Positions 35,636-45,984 of a DNA stretch of 64,000 nucleotides are shown here, piece by piece. Position 1 is the first letter of the stretch. Each line of letters opens with the position of its first letter. The notes below the pieces were generated by a model. The model had not been told where the DNA came from. It made no database searches and saw only the letters and a list, made by a program, of their open reading frames with translations. A program made the translations under genes and the position numbers. Source of the DNA: Gongronella butleri (Eukaryota > Mucoromycota > Mucoromycetes > Mucorales > Cunninghamellaceae); the NCBI GenBank assembly GCA_025201375.1, contig JAIWZP010000065.1, positions 1 to 64,000 of the forward strand. The letters run 5' to 3'.

Positions 35636-37623
35636 ATGTATCCCGAGCACAACGAGTCGGGCATCATTGACACAATGATCATTCTTGCGCCGTCGGCCAA
35701 GGCATCGACGACGGACATGAGCGACGAGGCGTCGTCGCTAGTTGCACCAGGGTCCACACGGAGTTTGATGACCAATCACCAGTCAGGCGCTGTTGCTGGT
35801 GCGACCAACACCCTGCGTCATTCTATGGTGTCGCAGTACTCGACAAGCAACACCACCGCCAGCAATTCCACCAATCGCCATAGCTTTGCAAGCAGCCTTG
35901 ACGTGCCGAGCGATCCAGAAGACAATGCTCCTCCTTTGGCCACAACGCGACGGTGGTCAGCAGAGGCATCCACTTGGGAACACGTGCTTTCACGTAAGGG
36001 AAAACGAAAAAAAAATTAAAAAAGCCCAATTTGGCGGCCTTGAAAATCAGAAGCTAACCCATTTTTATGCCCTTTTTTTTTTATTGTTCTTTTCCGTTTT
36101 GATCAATTTTTTTTTCTTTTTCTCTTTTTTCTTTCTCACTTTTTTTTTTTTTTATTTTCCCACTTTCTCTCTCTTTAAAAGCGTCGTCGCCGTCGTCGTC
36201 CGCCAGTCTCCAACCATCTACACGCTTTTTGCTTTCCGGAGCTCAGAGTGCCATCGATTTTCGTAAACAAGAGCTCCAACGGTTTGTTCCTGTCTCGAGC
36301 CCCTTGCTGGCCATTGCGACCTCCTCGTCGTCGTCGTCCAGCCCCATCTCTCGGCCGCAGCCTGCCAATTCGTCGTTTTCATCACGCGATCGTCGCCTTA
36401 AAGCTCTTTCCGACTCGTTTGTCGACACAAACACCATGCCATCGCTCCTTGTTGCGTCGCCGCCACCACCACGGCCCGCCCCGCCCACTTTCTTGCCGAT
36501 TTCATCATCGTCTTACATCAGCACATCTACCATGGCCAGCAATCACCGACTGTCATTGCTGAGCACGCCGGAATTGGGCCACAATACCTTTTATGTCGCT
36601 CCGCCGGCATCGTCACATGCATCGTCGCTGCCGCCATCGTCTTCCAGCAGCTCCAGTGCCGCCAGTGCATCGCCATTGGCCGATGGCGCCGATCCTTGGT
36701 GTATTTCCGCCAAACAAGCCATGGACAATGCCGTCTGCCATGATTGGCTGTACCGCTACGAACCTCCATCATTTGCCCTAGCACGCGCGTGGAAACGACG
36801 TGTCGTGGCTCTTGTCGACCGGTCGGTCCTTGTTTACAAATCCACAAAGGCCACTTGTGCCGCTCGCGAGCATTTCTTGCTCACAGAAGATACCCTCATC
36901 TTTGTCACCGAGGCCTTTAAAAAGGGCTGTGTCATTGAGATGCGCAAACCCCTTTGCAAATGGTACCTACGGTGTGAAAACGTCGATCAGATGAAACGAT
37001 GGCTCACCACCATGAAAAAGGCCGTGGCATGCCTCAAATTGGGCCTTCCGGGGCCATTGACCGCCTCCATGCTCGCCTCACTCACACTCACTGACGACGC
37101 ACGCCTCTTGATCGACACTCCATTGCCAAACACACCCACAACTCCTTCATTGACCCCAAATACGCGGCTACAAACACGCTACGCGCCATTGCTCGCGTCC
37201 ACCAACCAAAACACAACTTACAAACGGCAATCGTATCAAGTGAGCGCGTCCAACATCACGTCCCCCGTCATGGCTCACGCACACACCGTGTCTCACGTGC
37301 GCGACCATGCAAAACGCGCAAGTACACCCGTCTTTCCACAACACATCCTCCGGTCCCCACTACAAACCCCCTCCTCCTCGTCCGCCACCGCCGCAAAGCG
37401 CCAATCTTTGGCGCAGATCCCCGACTGGGAGAAACAATTGCCCCCACAATTGCCACCACCAACATCCACTCTGCCGCCTTTGCCTTTTGCCGTCCCAATT
37501 CCCGCTCAACGCCGACAAACTCCCAGTTTATCCGCATCACCCACCTCCATCACTACCACCAATCAACCATTGACCACCGTCTCCGAAATTGAAATCATCG
37601 ATCCCGACCTGCATCATCAATGA
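35636..37623 (+). CDS. PH-domain-like protein, Ser/Pro-rich
   Basis: Probably a membrane- or cortex-associated adaptor. Two exons (35636-35993, 36182-37623) give 599 residues. The first 290 residues are low-complexity, rich in Ser, Thr, Pro and Asn with runs of serine. A single folded region (about residues 300-400) reads as a PH domain: HDWLYRYEPP, then RAWKRRVVALVDRSVLVYKS, a series of short beta strands, and a closing amphipathic helix in MKRWLTTMKKAV with the expected tryptophan. The C-terminal 200 residues are again Ser/Thr/Pro-rich. There is no catalytic motif. The name rests on the fold pattern; ligand (phosphoinositide or protein) and pathway are unknown. AATAAA at 37922 could be the 3' signal, about 300 nt after the stop. 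Confidence 0.72.
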
Positions 37624-40600
37624 AGGGATTTTTTTTTCGCTTTTTTTTTTTTGGTTTTTTTTTTCTTTGGTTTTCTTCGCTTGCCTCTCACGATCCGCCC
37701 ATCCTCCACCCCCCCTTTTTTTTTTTTACCTTGTACAACATTATTCTTATTTGTCCATAGTCCCCTATTTTTTCGCACCTCCCCCCCATTCTCTTCCCCC
37801 CCCCCAAGGCAAAGTGTATTATTTTTTGTTGCTTCCACTACTTCTTTTCGCCTCAATTCCCCTTTCCACCTCTTTTGCACACAACTCTTCCAACATCCAT
37901 GTCTCTTTGTCCATAAACCTTAATAAAATCTGTATATTTCGTACCTGTTTTTTTCTCATTTTTTCCTTTTTTTTTTTTTTTTACAACGCGTTGGACGGGT
38001 TCTCAGGCCGACGTGTGGCTTTCCATGTTTCCAACTTTTATATTTTGCACAACCATGCAAGTAACGTGACACGCTTGCGGCCCGCTTTTTGAAAAAAAAA
38101 TAGAGGGTTGCGCATTCTGTGACCCGCTTGGCCGCAATTGGCAAGCCATATCGATCCCAAACCAAGCTCCAAACGCCCAAACTTGTGCTCGCCTTGCCCG
38201 TCAGATCACAAGATCAACAACGGAAAACTCAAAAAAAGTGTCATGTTCGCCTTGTTTTTACTTTTTGGCGTTTTCTTTCCTTGTCGGGCTTGCGTCCTGG
38301 CAAAAAAAGTAGGCAAGCCCAAAGCCACGCTAAATGAAACGGACGTGTCACTTGGGCTGCTTGCAAATGCCGGGTGAACGTGACGCAACAAGCCGGATGC
38401 TGGGCCCCTTTTTGATGAAAAAAAAAAAAATGTGGCGACCAGGTTCCAGCATCATTAAAAACACCCGGCCAAGCGTTGCCCTTTTTTGATCTCTCGCTTG
38501 CCCGCTGCAACACCCCGACCACATGTCATTGCACAATTCTGTATTACGCAAAACGGAACAAAAGGGAAACAACAGGCTGCACTAAAAATTCAGCTTCATG
38601 ATCATGCTTGACCATTTACGCCGAGCGCGGCATTGCGTGTCCCGAAGCCCCTTCTTTCCTCGCCCCTCCCACCTGGAAAAAGTCACGCGTCACTTTCTTC
38701 CCGCAACGCGCCTTGTGGTCGGTAAAAATAAAAGGCACGCTTTTTAACATGCGCCGCTCTGGTCCTTTCCGGGGAATCCCCACGCTGCGCGCCGCGCGTC
38801 AGAGACACTCAGAATCCTGCGATTGGGCAAATTGCCATCGTCATTGATTATCGCGGACCATCGGGTGCACGCTTTTCGCGACTTTTTTTCGTTTTTTTTC
38901 CCTCCCCGTGCGGCATGTGCCGTGGGGACACAGAGGAATTGTGCATGACAAAGAGGCACGCTTCCTGCAAACCCACGCCACCCATGGACACGGGCAAACA
39001 CGTATCGCTTCGGGCACGACATCGTCTTTTTTTTTTTTAGCGAATTGCTCGTGGAAACCCGTCAAGTGCGCCAAGAAGTGTGCTCATTTAAAGGAGGGAG
39101 GCTCGAAAAACTAGTCAAAAGAGAGGGGCCCTGTAGGTTGGTGGAGTTTCATGTTATTAATAAGCTAGAAAACTAAAAAAAAAAAAGTTCCAAATGCCAT
39201 TTTTCCAACGCTCAACCTAATCTATCCTGGTGTTCATTGCACAGCGTGCAGCCTCTGCAACAGAGGCACAAATTATTCGCGGTACGGCTTGATGCGCACT
39301 GGTTCAAGCAGCAGCAAGAAACGAATTCCATATCCAAAAAGCATCCATTCTTGATTTGCTGGCGTTACAGCCATCCGATCTCGATCAGATTTTGCCGTTG
39401 CTCGCTTTGCCCGTCTACTTTTACCTGTTTCAAGTTTGGGAAACCTTGGGGCGCGTTCATCTGGAGAAACACGCTAAATTGTCATTTTGGCGAAAATGCT
39501 AGATAAAACTGGCCCAAGCAAGCACTTTTGCACTTCAAAACATGTCCTAGTGGCAAGCGGCGAGCTGGAAACCCTCGGCAAAACTCGGTTTGCAAGCCGT
39601 CCATCGTCGTTTGGGCGCACCATCTGCAAATCAAAATTTAGCCATGGCGAGCCACCAAAACCAAAATTGAAAAATGAGGTCTTCAGAATTGAGCCAAACT
39701 CGTATACAAAAAAGCCGGCATGGAGAAATGACGGGAAAGGCCAAAAAAGAGCGCGATCCATCTGTTGAATCACGAGCAATGGCCGATTTTCGATTTTATT
39801 TCAATCGCGAATTGCACAGGAAAAGCGCGCTCATAGACCCCTACCGACGCGTCTGTCAGCACGAAAGATGCCAGATGCATGGATTTGAAAAGGAACCGGC
39901 GCGTGTAACTCGAAGTTGGACGCGGTTTTTCATGCGCCAAAGTTCCCCCGCCAACAGGTTAGTCACGATAATTCTACCTGGAACTCGGCTTTTGAAGTGA
40001 TCATTGATATCCACGTGCGCAGCAGAACGGGCTCGATCTGATGGTCTCTGTTTTGTGGCTCTGTGACCAATTTTCATCGAGTTGCCCTTGACATGAAAAA
40101 AAGACGCAAATGGCATTTTCCGTGGAAACCGCTCGATGGACCTCTGGTTTTTTTTTTTGTGTTTTTGCCGGCGAACCTGACGTGTTCACCCTATGCTTGA
40201 AGCGCGTGGCGATCTGTGGGCATAAATTTTGTCATTTTCCAGTCCTCGACTGCACCCCTTGGAAAATGCGCAAATTTTGAAAATGGTCATTGCGATCCAT
40301 CCAGTGGCTGCAGCGCCTCGGCGATGGGCTCATTCGAACGAGACCGCCCAAGATGAGCAAAAAGTCTACAAGTACGAAGAACAAGAGACGCGCTTTTTCG
40401 CGATTTATGGACGCGTCAAAGAGAAAGAAATTGAGCAATGGTCTCTCGGCAATGCACAAAGAACAAATCCAGCATGGACACTTTTGAAACCAAGGATTTA
40501 GTATTAAAAAACAACTGTACAACAAGAATGACAAGGGAAAAAAAAAAGGCGTGGCGGGATGCAAAACAAGCGAGAAAAGGGCGAAAGGGGGGTGTAATAT

Positions 40601-40670
40601 AGGGCGAGGTGGAAAGGAGAGGAGCGTGACGCGGGTTCAGAAAGCGTCATTGGCGATGGCCGATGGGCCA
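37624..40670. other. Convergent gene-poor interval
   Basis: A 3-kb spacer between convergent genes. The first 360 nt are pyrimidine-rich 3' region, including a C run and a candidate AATAAA at 37922. The rest has moderate GC with short open frames on both strands (the longest about 108 codons) and none with recognisable domains, no splice-supported gene and no tRNA-like fold seen by eye. A lineage-specific RNA cannot be excluded. Confidence 0.5.
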
Positions 40671-41979
40671 TCATTGGTAAAAGTCTTCATCCTTGACAGC
40701 CGTCTCGTCCTCCCTGTAGATTTTGATGGTCTTGTCGGCCTCGCCGGTGATGAGGCGCAGACCCGTCTGGTCAAATGTGCTACAAAACACACCGGCCTCT
40801 GCCGACAGCGAGCCGGGCTGCACGGTCGTGCCCATGCTCTGGAAATTGTAGCCGGAGCGCCCTGTTTAAGTAAATAAAAGGATGAGTAAAAAACTCCCAA
40901 TTTACAAAATAAAAAATAAAACTTACAGTCATTGAAGCCCAAGGAGCCGTCGTCGCCGCCGGAGAAGACGACGCCGTCGGCGTTGATGGACATGGTGTTG
41001 ATGATAGCTTCCTTGCGGTCAAAGTTATGAAGGAAGGTGCCCTCGGGGCATTTCCAGCCCTTGACACGATCGGCACTGCCGCTTGCAAAGCCAAACTCGG
41101 TCGGGTGCAGCGCAAGCGCGCGCACGCTCTTTTTGTGGTGCGTAAGCACGCCCATGGTCTTGCCGGCCGCCAAATCCCATAGGCGGATCGTGCTGTCCAT
41201 GGAGCCCGTGATCACCTGCGGGTCCGCTTCTTGGCATTGCACCGTCGACACCGTGCTCGTATGGCCAGCAAGCACGTGAATGCATTGCTTCGTTCGCATG
41301 TCCCATACCTGATATAAAAAAAATGACCATGAGACGCGTCTTTTTTTTTTTTCCCAATTTGCCCCCATTTTTTCCTTTTTTTCTCTTTTGTCTCTTTTTT
41401 CTCTTTTTTCTCTTTTTTCTCTTTTTTCTCTTTTTTTCATTTCTTACCCGCGCAGTGGCATCGCGTCCACTGGTGACGAGGACGTCGAGGGTCGGATGGA
41501 GGCTGAGTGAGTAGACGCCGGAGAGATGGCCGTGGTAATGGCGGATGACCTTGTTTTGTTCGAGATCCCAGCACTTGACCATCTTGTCCTCACCGCAGGA
41601 GAAGAGGTATGGGTGGCGTGGAGACACGGCGATGCCGCGGACCGTGCTGATGTGGCCGGTGAGCGACAATTTCAGAGTGCCCGACGCCATGTCCCAGATT
41701 TTGATCGTGCGATCGCCGGCGCCTGTCGCGAACCACTTGTTTCCGGGCTCCACAGCCACCGCGCGCACCCAACCCAGATGCCCACTGATCACACGCATCA
41801 GCTTCCACGGCGCGTGCCACGTCGGTCGGATCGCCTTGGCACGCGCACGTCGCACAAGCGAGCCGCTGCCGCTGCCAAACCCGTCGCCAAAGATGTCCGC
41901 CAGAGTGTCCTTTTGCTGCGTACGCAGCGCAACAACTCCCTGGTTCGGATCCCTAGAAGAAGAAGAAGAAAAGAAAAAG

Positions 41980-42020
<41 letters not shown>

Positions 42021-42592
42021 TATCAAAAAAAAAATGAGTAAAATGCCAAAAAAAAATCAAAAAGGAAGCGCCGAGGAAAAACGCCAATGACGGTGAAAAC
42101 GAGCATGAAAAAGAGTCCAAAAAAATGAATAAAAGGGGAGGGGGACATACAGCTTTTGTGGCAAATTGTCAATTATTTGCTGCATTGGCGTCGTTTCTGT
42201 GTCGTCGTCCTGTGGAGCTTCTTCGAGTGTGGTAGCGGTCTTGCCCTTCTTCTTGCGCGCAGCCTCCTTTTGTTGATTGATCAAGGCGTCGGGCAGTGTG
42301 CGTAGCTGATCGTATTCATCTTGGATTTTGCTCGTGAGTTTGGCGCGTTGACTATAGCAAATAGGTGCGTGTAATGCTTTTGTGAGCGGATGGGGTGCTC
42401 TTTTTTATTTTCTCGTCTTGTCTGCGTCTTATTTTACCTCGCTTGCTCGTCCATGGCGGCCTGGCTGTACGCCGTGCTGAAAAGGACGCGTGTCTTTTTG
42501 GCTGGCTCCGACACAAGCGCATCGAGCTGCTTGGTCGTGGTATCGTTGGTAGAGCTCGTTGACGCGCGTCGTTTGGTCTTTGCAGCGACCAT
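40671..42592 (-). CDS. PLRG1: Pleiotropic regulator 1 / Prp46, WD40 splicing factor
   Basis: A core component of the Prp19-associated (NineTeen) spliceosomal complex needed for activation. Five exons (42438-42592, 42151-42351, 41448-41952, 40927-41308, 40671-40861) give 477 residues. A charged N-terminal region is followed by a seven-bladed WD40 propeller beginning at about residue 165. Diagnostic text is [69 protein letters not shown] and [11 protein letters not shown], which matches PLRG1 over generic WD40 proteins. The protein ends soon after YRED, without the basic tail of human PLRG1 (514 residues). The intron at 41309-41447 holds a T6CTC-like pyrimidine repeat. Confidence 0.95.
41389..41437 (-). 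repeat. Polypyrimidine microsatellite in a PLRG1 intron
   Basis: About five repeats of a CTCTTTTTT-like unit on the plus strand (GA-rich on the transcript), just inside the 5' end of the third PLRG1 intron. It is a simple repeat. Confidence 0.7.
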
Positions 42593-43124
42593 CGTGGGGG
42601 GGATAGAAAAAGAGGGAACGGGTGAGCGCAAAAGTGCAAAAAGAGAAGCGAAAATGTGAAAGGTCTGTTCAAAAGTCCGGCTTTTGCTATTTTTGGCGGT
42701 CACGGTAACCTGCCGGGCATGATTTCAAACCGCGGTATTTCCCAGCCAATCAAATTGAGTTTTAATTTTCTCTTGCGCGCGTCGCCAATACTCATGCCAT
42801 TTTTTTTAAAAATCTTTATGCTCGATTTCGCGCCTGGCAAGACCGTGACAAAACATTCATGATCCGTATTCCCATGAATTGCAACCATGGGATGCGCAGC
42901 GAGCCTTTTTCATGGGACAGTGACACTCTCAAGAAATATAAAAAAAAGGATGTTTATTACGAAGAAGGGGATAAAGAGGAAGAAAAAGCGCGAGAATCTA
43001 GGGAGCGGATCAACCAAGGAGTTGAAGGGGGAAAGGTGGGGGAGGAAAAAAAAAGAGGAGGAGCGGGATGGGGTAACCAAGTACAAAACGAAAAAAAAAA
43101 AGAGAATAAAATAGAAAAAAAAAG
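42593..43124. other. Intergenic, PLRG1 promoter side and Ral 3' side
   Basis: A 0.5-kb spacer between two minus-strand genes. It contains TTTATT at 42953-42958 (AATAAA for Ral, about 170 nt after the stop), purine-rich blocks nearest Ral and moderate-GC DNA nearest PLRG1. No gene was recognised. Confidence 0.5.
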
Positions 43125-44056
43125 CTAAAGAAGCACGCAGCACGAGTCCTTGTCGGGATTGTTCATGCGTTGCTGCTTTAGCTTCCTGTCGCGGATCTGT
43201 CGCATGAGCATGGTGTAGACGAGATCCACGTTTTGCCGCGTCTTGGCAGACGTTTCGACGTATTGACAGCCCCACTCTTGCGCCAATCCATTTGCCTCGG
43301 AAGCAGGCACCTTGCGCAAGTGCGCAAGATCCACCTTGTTGCCCACGAGGATGAATGGCACCTAAAGAGCCGATAGAAACATATAAAAGACGATCAGCAA
43401 TGAGCCCCAAAAGAGAGAACAATGGCACAAGTTGGCTTACCGACTCATCATCCAGCACGCGCAAGATTTGATCTCTGAACTCCTGCGTGTGTTCCAAGGA
43501 TTCCTGCTCGCACACAGAAAACACGCACAAGAACCCTTCGCCAGATCGATAGTAATTGTCGCGGATCTAGAATGAAAAACGAGAAAAAGCGTAAATTTCC
43601 AGCTTTTTTTTTTTTGGTGGGGGAGGGGTTGTGGAGAGAGCGGGGGCACGCACAGCAGCATATTCTTCCTGGCCAGCTGTATCTAGGATGTCGATTTGGC
43701 ATTCTTGGCCATCCAGCACCACTTTCTTGCGGTAAGCTAATGTGAAAATAGGAGAAACAATCCAAAAAAAAGCAAGAGATGAGGCGTCGTGAATCTTTTT
43801 TTTTTCTTATTTAACCTTGCCAAGGCGCAACCACCACCCCCCATTGAGAGCGAGCTCCTATTCCCACCGACACGCACACCCTCGTTTTTTTTTCCTTGTC
43901 GTTTTCACACTTACAGTCGGCTTTGGTGGGGTCATACTCTTCGACAAAGTCGCCGTACATGTATTGCAGCGTCAGGGCTGACTTGCCCACGCCGCCGGAG
44001 CCCACCATGATGATCTTGTGGAGAGGAAGTGTCTGCTTGGCTTTGTTCTTGCCCAT
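43125..44056 (-). CDS. RAL: Ral-type small GTPase
   Basis: A Ras-superfamily switch; Ral in animals controls exocyst-dependent secretion and membrane traffic. Four exons (43915-44056, 43654-43736, 43441-43566, 43125-43361) give 195 residues. The motifs are P-loop GSGGVGKS, switch [39 protein letters not shown] and ETSAK. The KADSYRKK text after the effector loop and the GEGFLCVFS strand are characteristic of Ral rather than Ras, Rap or Rheb. The C-terminus is CCVLL; the terminal CVLL box predicts geranylgeranylation. A basic stretch in DRKLKQQR may aid membrane binding. The glutamine of DTAGQ, needed for hydrolysis, is present. Ral is absent from most Dikarya, which weighs on the taxonomic inference. 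Confidence 0.9.
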
Positions 44057-44503
44057 GGTGTCGCTTTTGTATATGTGTGTCGTTTAAAAAAAAAGGTGCT
44101 AAAAGAAGGGTGTGTGCCGAATGGAGGTTTTTTTTGTAAAAGGAGTACACGGGTAAAAGAAACACAACAAGAAGGAAAACGAGTGAAAAAGTGAGGTGGA
44201 AAGGAGAAAAGGAAAAAAAAAAAGAGAAACAAGAAAAAAAAAAAGGAGCAATAAAGGGAAAGGAAAGAAAGCAAGAAAGCTCGTGCTGCACCCTTTTTTA
44301 TTTTGCTTTTTTTTTTCAAATCGCGCTGAGACCCAAATTATCCTGCGGGGCCGTGGATCGCCCGCCCCGAGTATATGTTTTTGTTCTTTTTGATTTATTC
44401 AATGATTTCACACAAACGAGCGACTCATTCAATGGATGAATGAGAGCTCGCTTTTTTGATATTTACTATGGGAGGGGGGACAGGGGAAAAGGGCGAGTTT
44501 TTT
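44057..44503. other. Intergenic between Ral and the CH-kinase gene
   Basis: A 0.45-kb spacer between two minus-strand genes, with purine-rich blocks nearest Ral and TTTATT at 44394-44399 (AATAAA for the kinase, about 105 nt after its stop). No gene was recognised. Confidence 0.5.
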
Positions 44504-45937
44504 TTAGCTGATGATGCATTGCTCATCTTGGTGTTTCTTCTTGAGTTTGCGGATCAATGTGGTGTTTTGGGATGATTTGAGTTTCATGGATGCCTCGAGC
44601 GCCATTGTGTGTGAGAGCAGGGTCGGGTGATCAAGGAGCGCCTGTTGTTCTTGTTGTGTGAGCCCCAGGGCGGTCGCGTACCTCTTGATGTTTTCGATTT
44701 GTGGATGTTCTTGTAGCTCTTGCATCTTTTGCTGCTTTTGCAAGCTGTTTTGTTGCCGCACCCGTGTCGTGCTTGCGCGCCGGATGCCAAAGGAACTCGG
44801 CAGCTCCGACCGCGCCTGTGTGCGTGTCTCGCGGTTGCTGTTGCGATTGTAAATCTTGGCAGAAAACACCCACTAGCAGCAAAACAATAAAAAAACAGTG
44901 TCAATTGGCCTGATTTGGGTGTGACCGCGCGCGCAGAGCGGCAAGCGAAAACGTGCGCCATTGACTTTCTTACATCGTACGACGGCTGCTGCTCATTGAC
45001 TTTGGGAGGACACGAAAAGGCCAGTTTCTTGCATTCGTCGTGGCAGATTAAGGAACACACTTCACAAAAGATGGCGTGCTGGTGCAAAAGATCGCCACAC
45101 ACCTTGCATTCAACCGCTGCATTGGGGGGGGGAGAGAAAAAATAAAAAAAGAGAAATCAGGGCGAAGGTTTCCTTTTTGCTGCGCATTGCGGAGCCCTTT
45201 TTTTTTTTTTGGCGCGCACTTACACTTGCCAAAGGAGGTTTGGATGAAGCGGTGTGTGATGTAATCTTCTGGGAACGGGTGGTGGTGGTGCATGTGCTGC
45301 GAGCGTGGCCGCGAGGCCGCGGAATCGACGGATGTGCGTGAAATTGTCGACGAGGTATTGACCATGACGGGCGCGCCAGCACCAATGGCCCCAGCGTTGC
45401 CTGTGGATGTTGCGGGTGCCGTCGTTGACCGGTGGCGGTGCTCCTTGGCCTGCTGCTGGTGACGCACAAGCCATGGATGCTCCTTTAACTCGCTTGCACC
45501 AGGTCGGTCGGTCGGGTTCTTTTGGAAACAGCACAACAGGAAATCACGCATGTTCTACAATAAAAAAGAAGCTCAGTCAGCACACGTGCACACGCGCGCC
45601 ACGGCCCAAAACAGGCAAACTGGGTTCACTGGCACTTCTTTTCTTTTCTTTTTTTCGATTTCTTTGATTTTTTTTTTTTTTTTGTACCTCAGAGATGTTG
45701 TCGGGCAGTGGTGGAAATTCATCCTCGACAATGCGGAACATGGCTGACATGGCAAGCAAGTCTGCATAAGGCGGCTTGCCGGTGACAAGCTCAATGAGTG
45801 TGCATCCAAGCGACCTAAAGTACGAAAAAATGAGGTGAGTCAATGGTCCCATCGGGTCATTGGCCATGCAAACCTACCAAATGTCGGATTTGCTAGACGC
45901 GCCTTTCAGCTCAATGACTTCAGGGGCCACTGCTCAT

Positions 45938-45984
<47 letters not shown>

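Noticed and set aside
39674..40000. A 108-codon open frame (+) in the convergent spacer
   Set aside because: No domain, no splice support and no similarity to neighbours.
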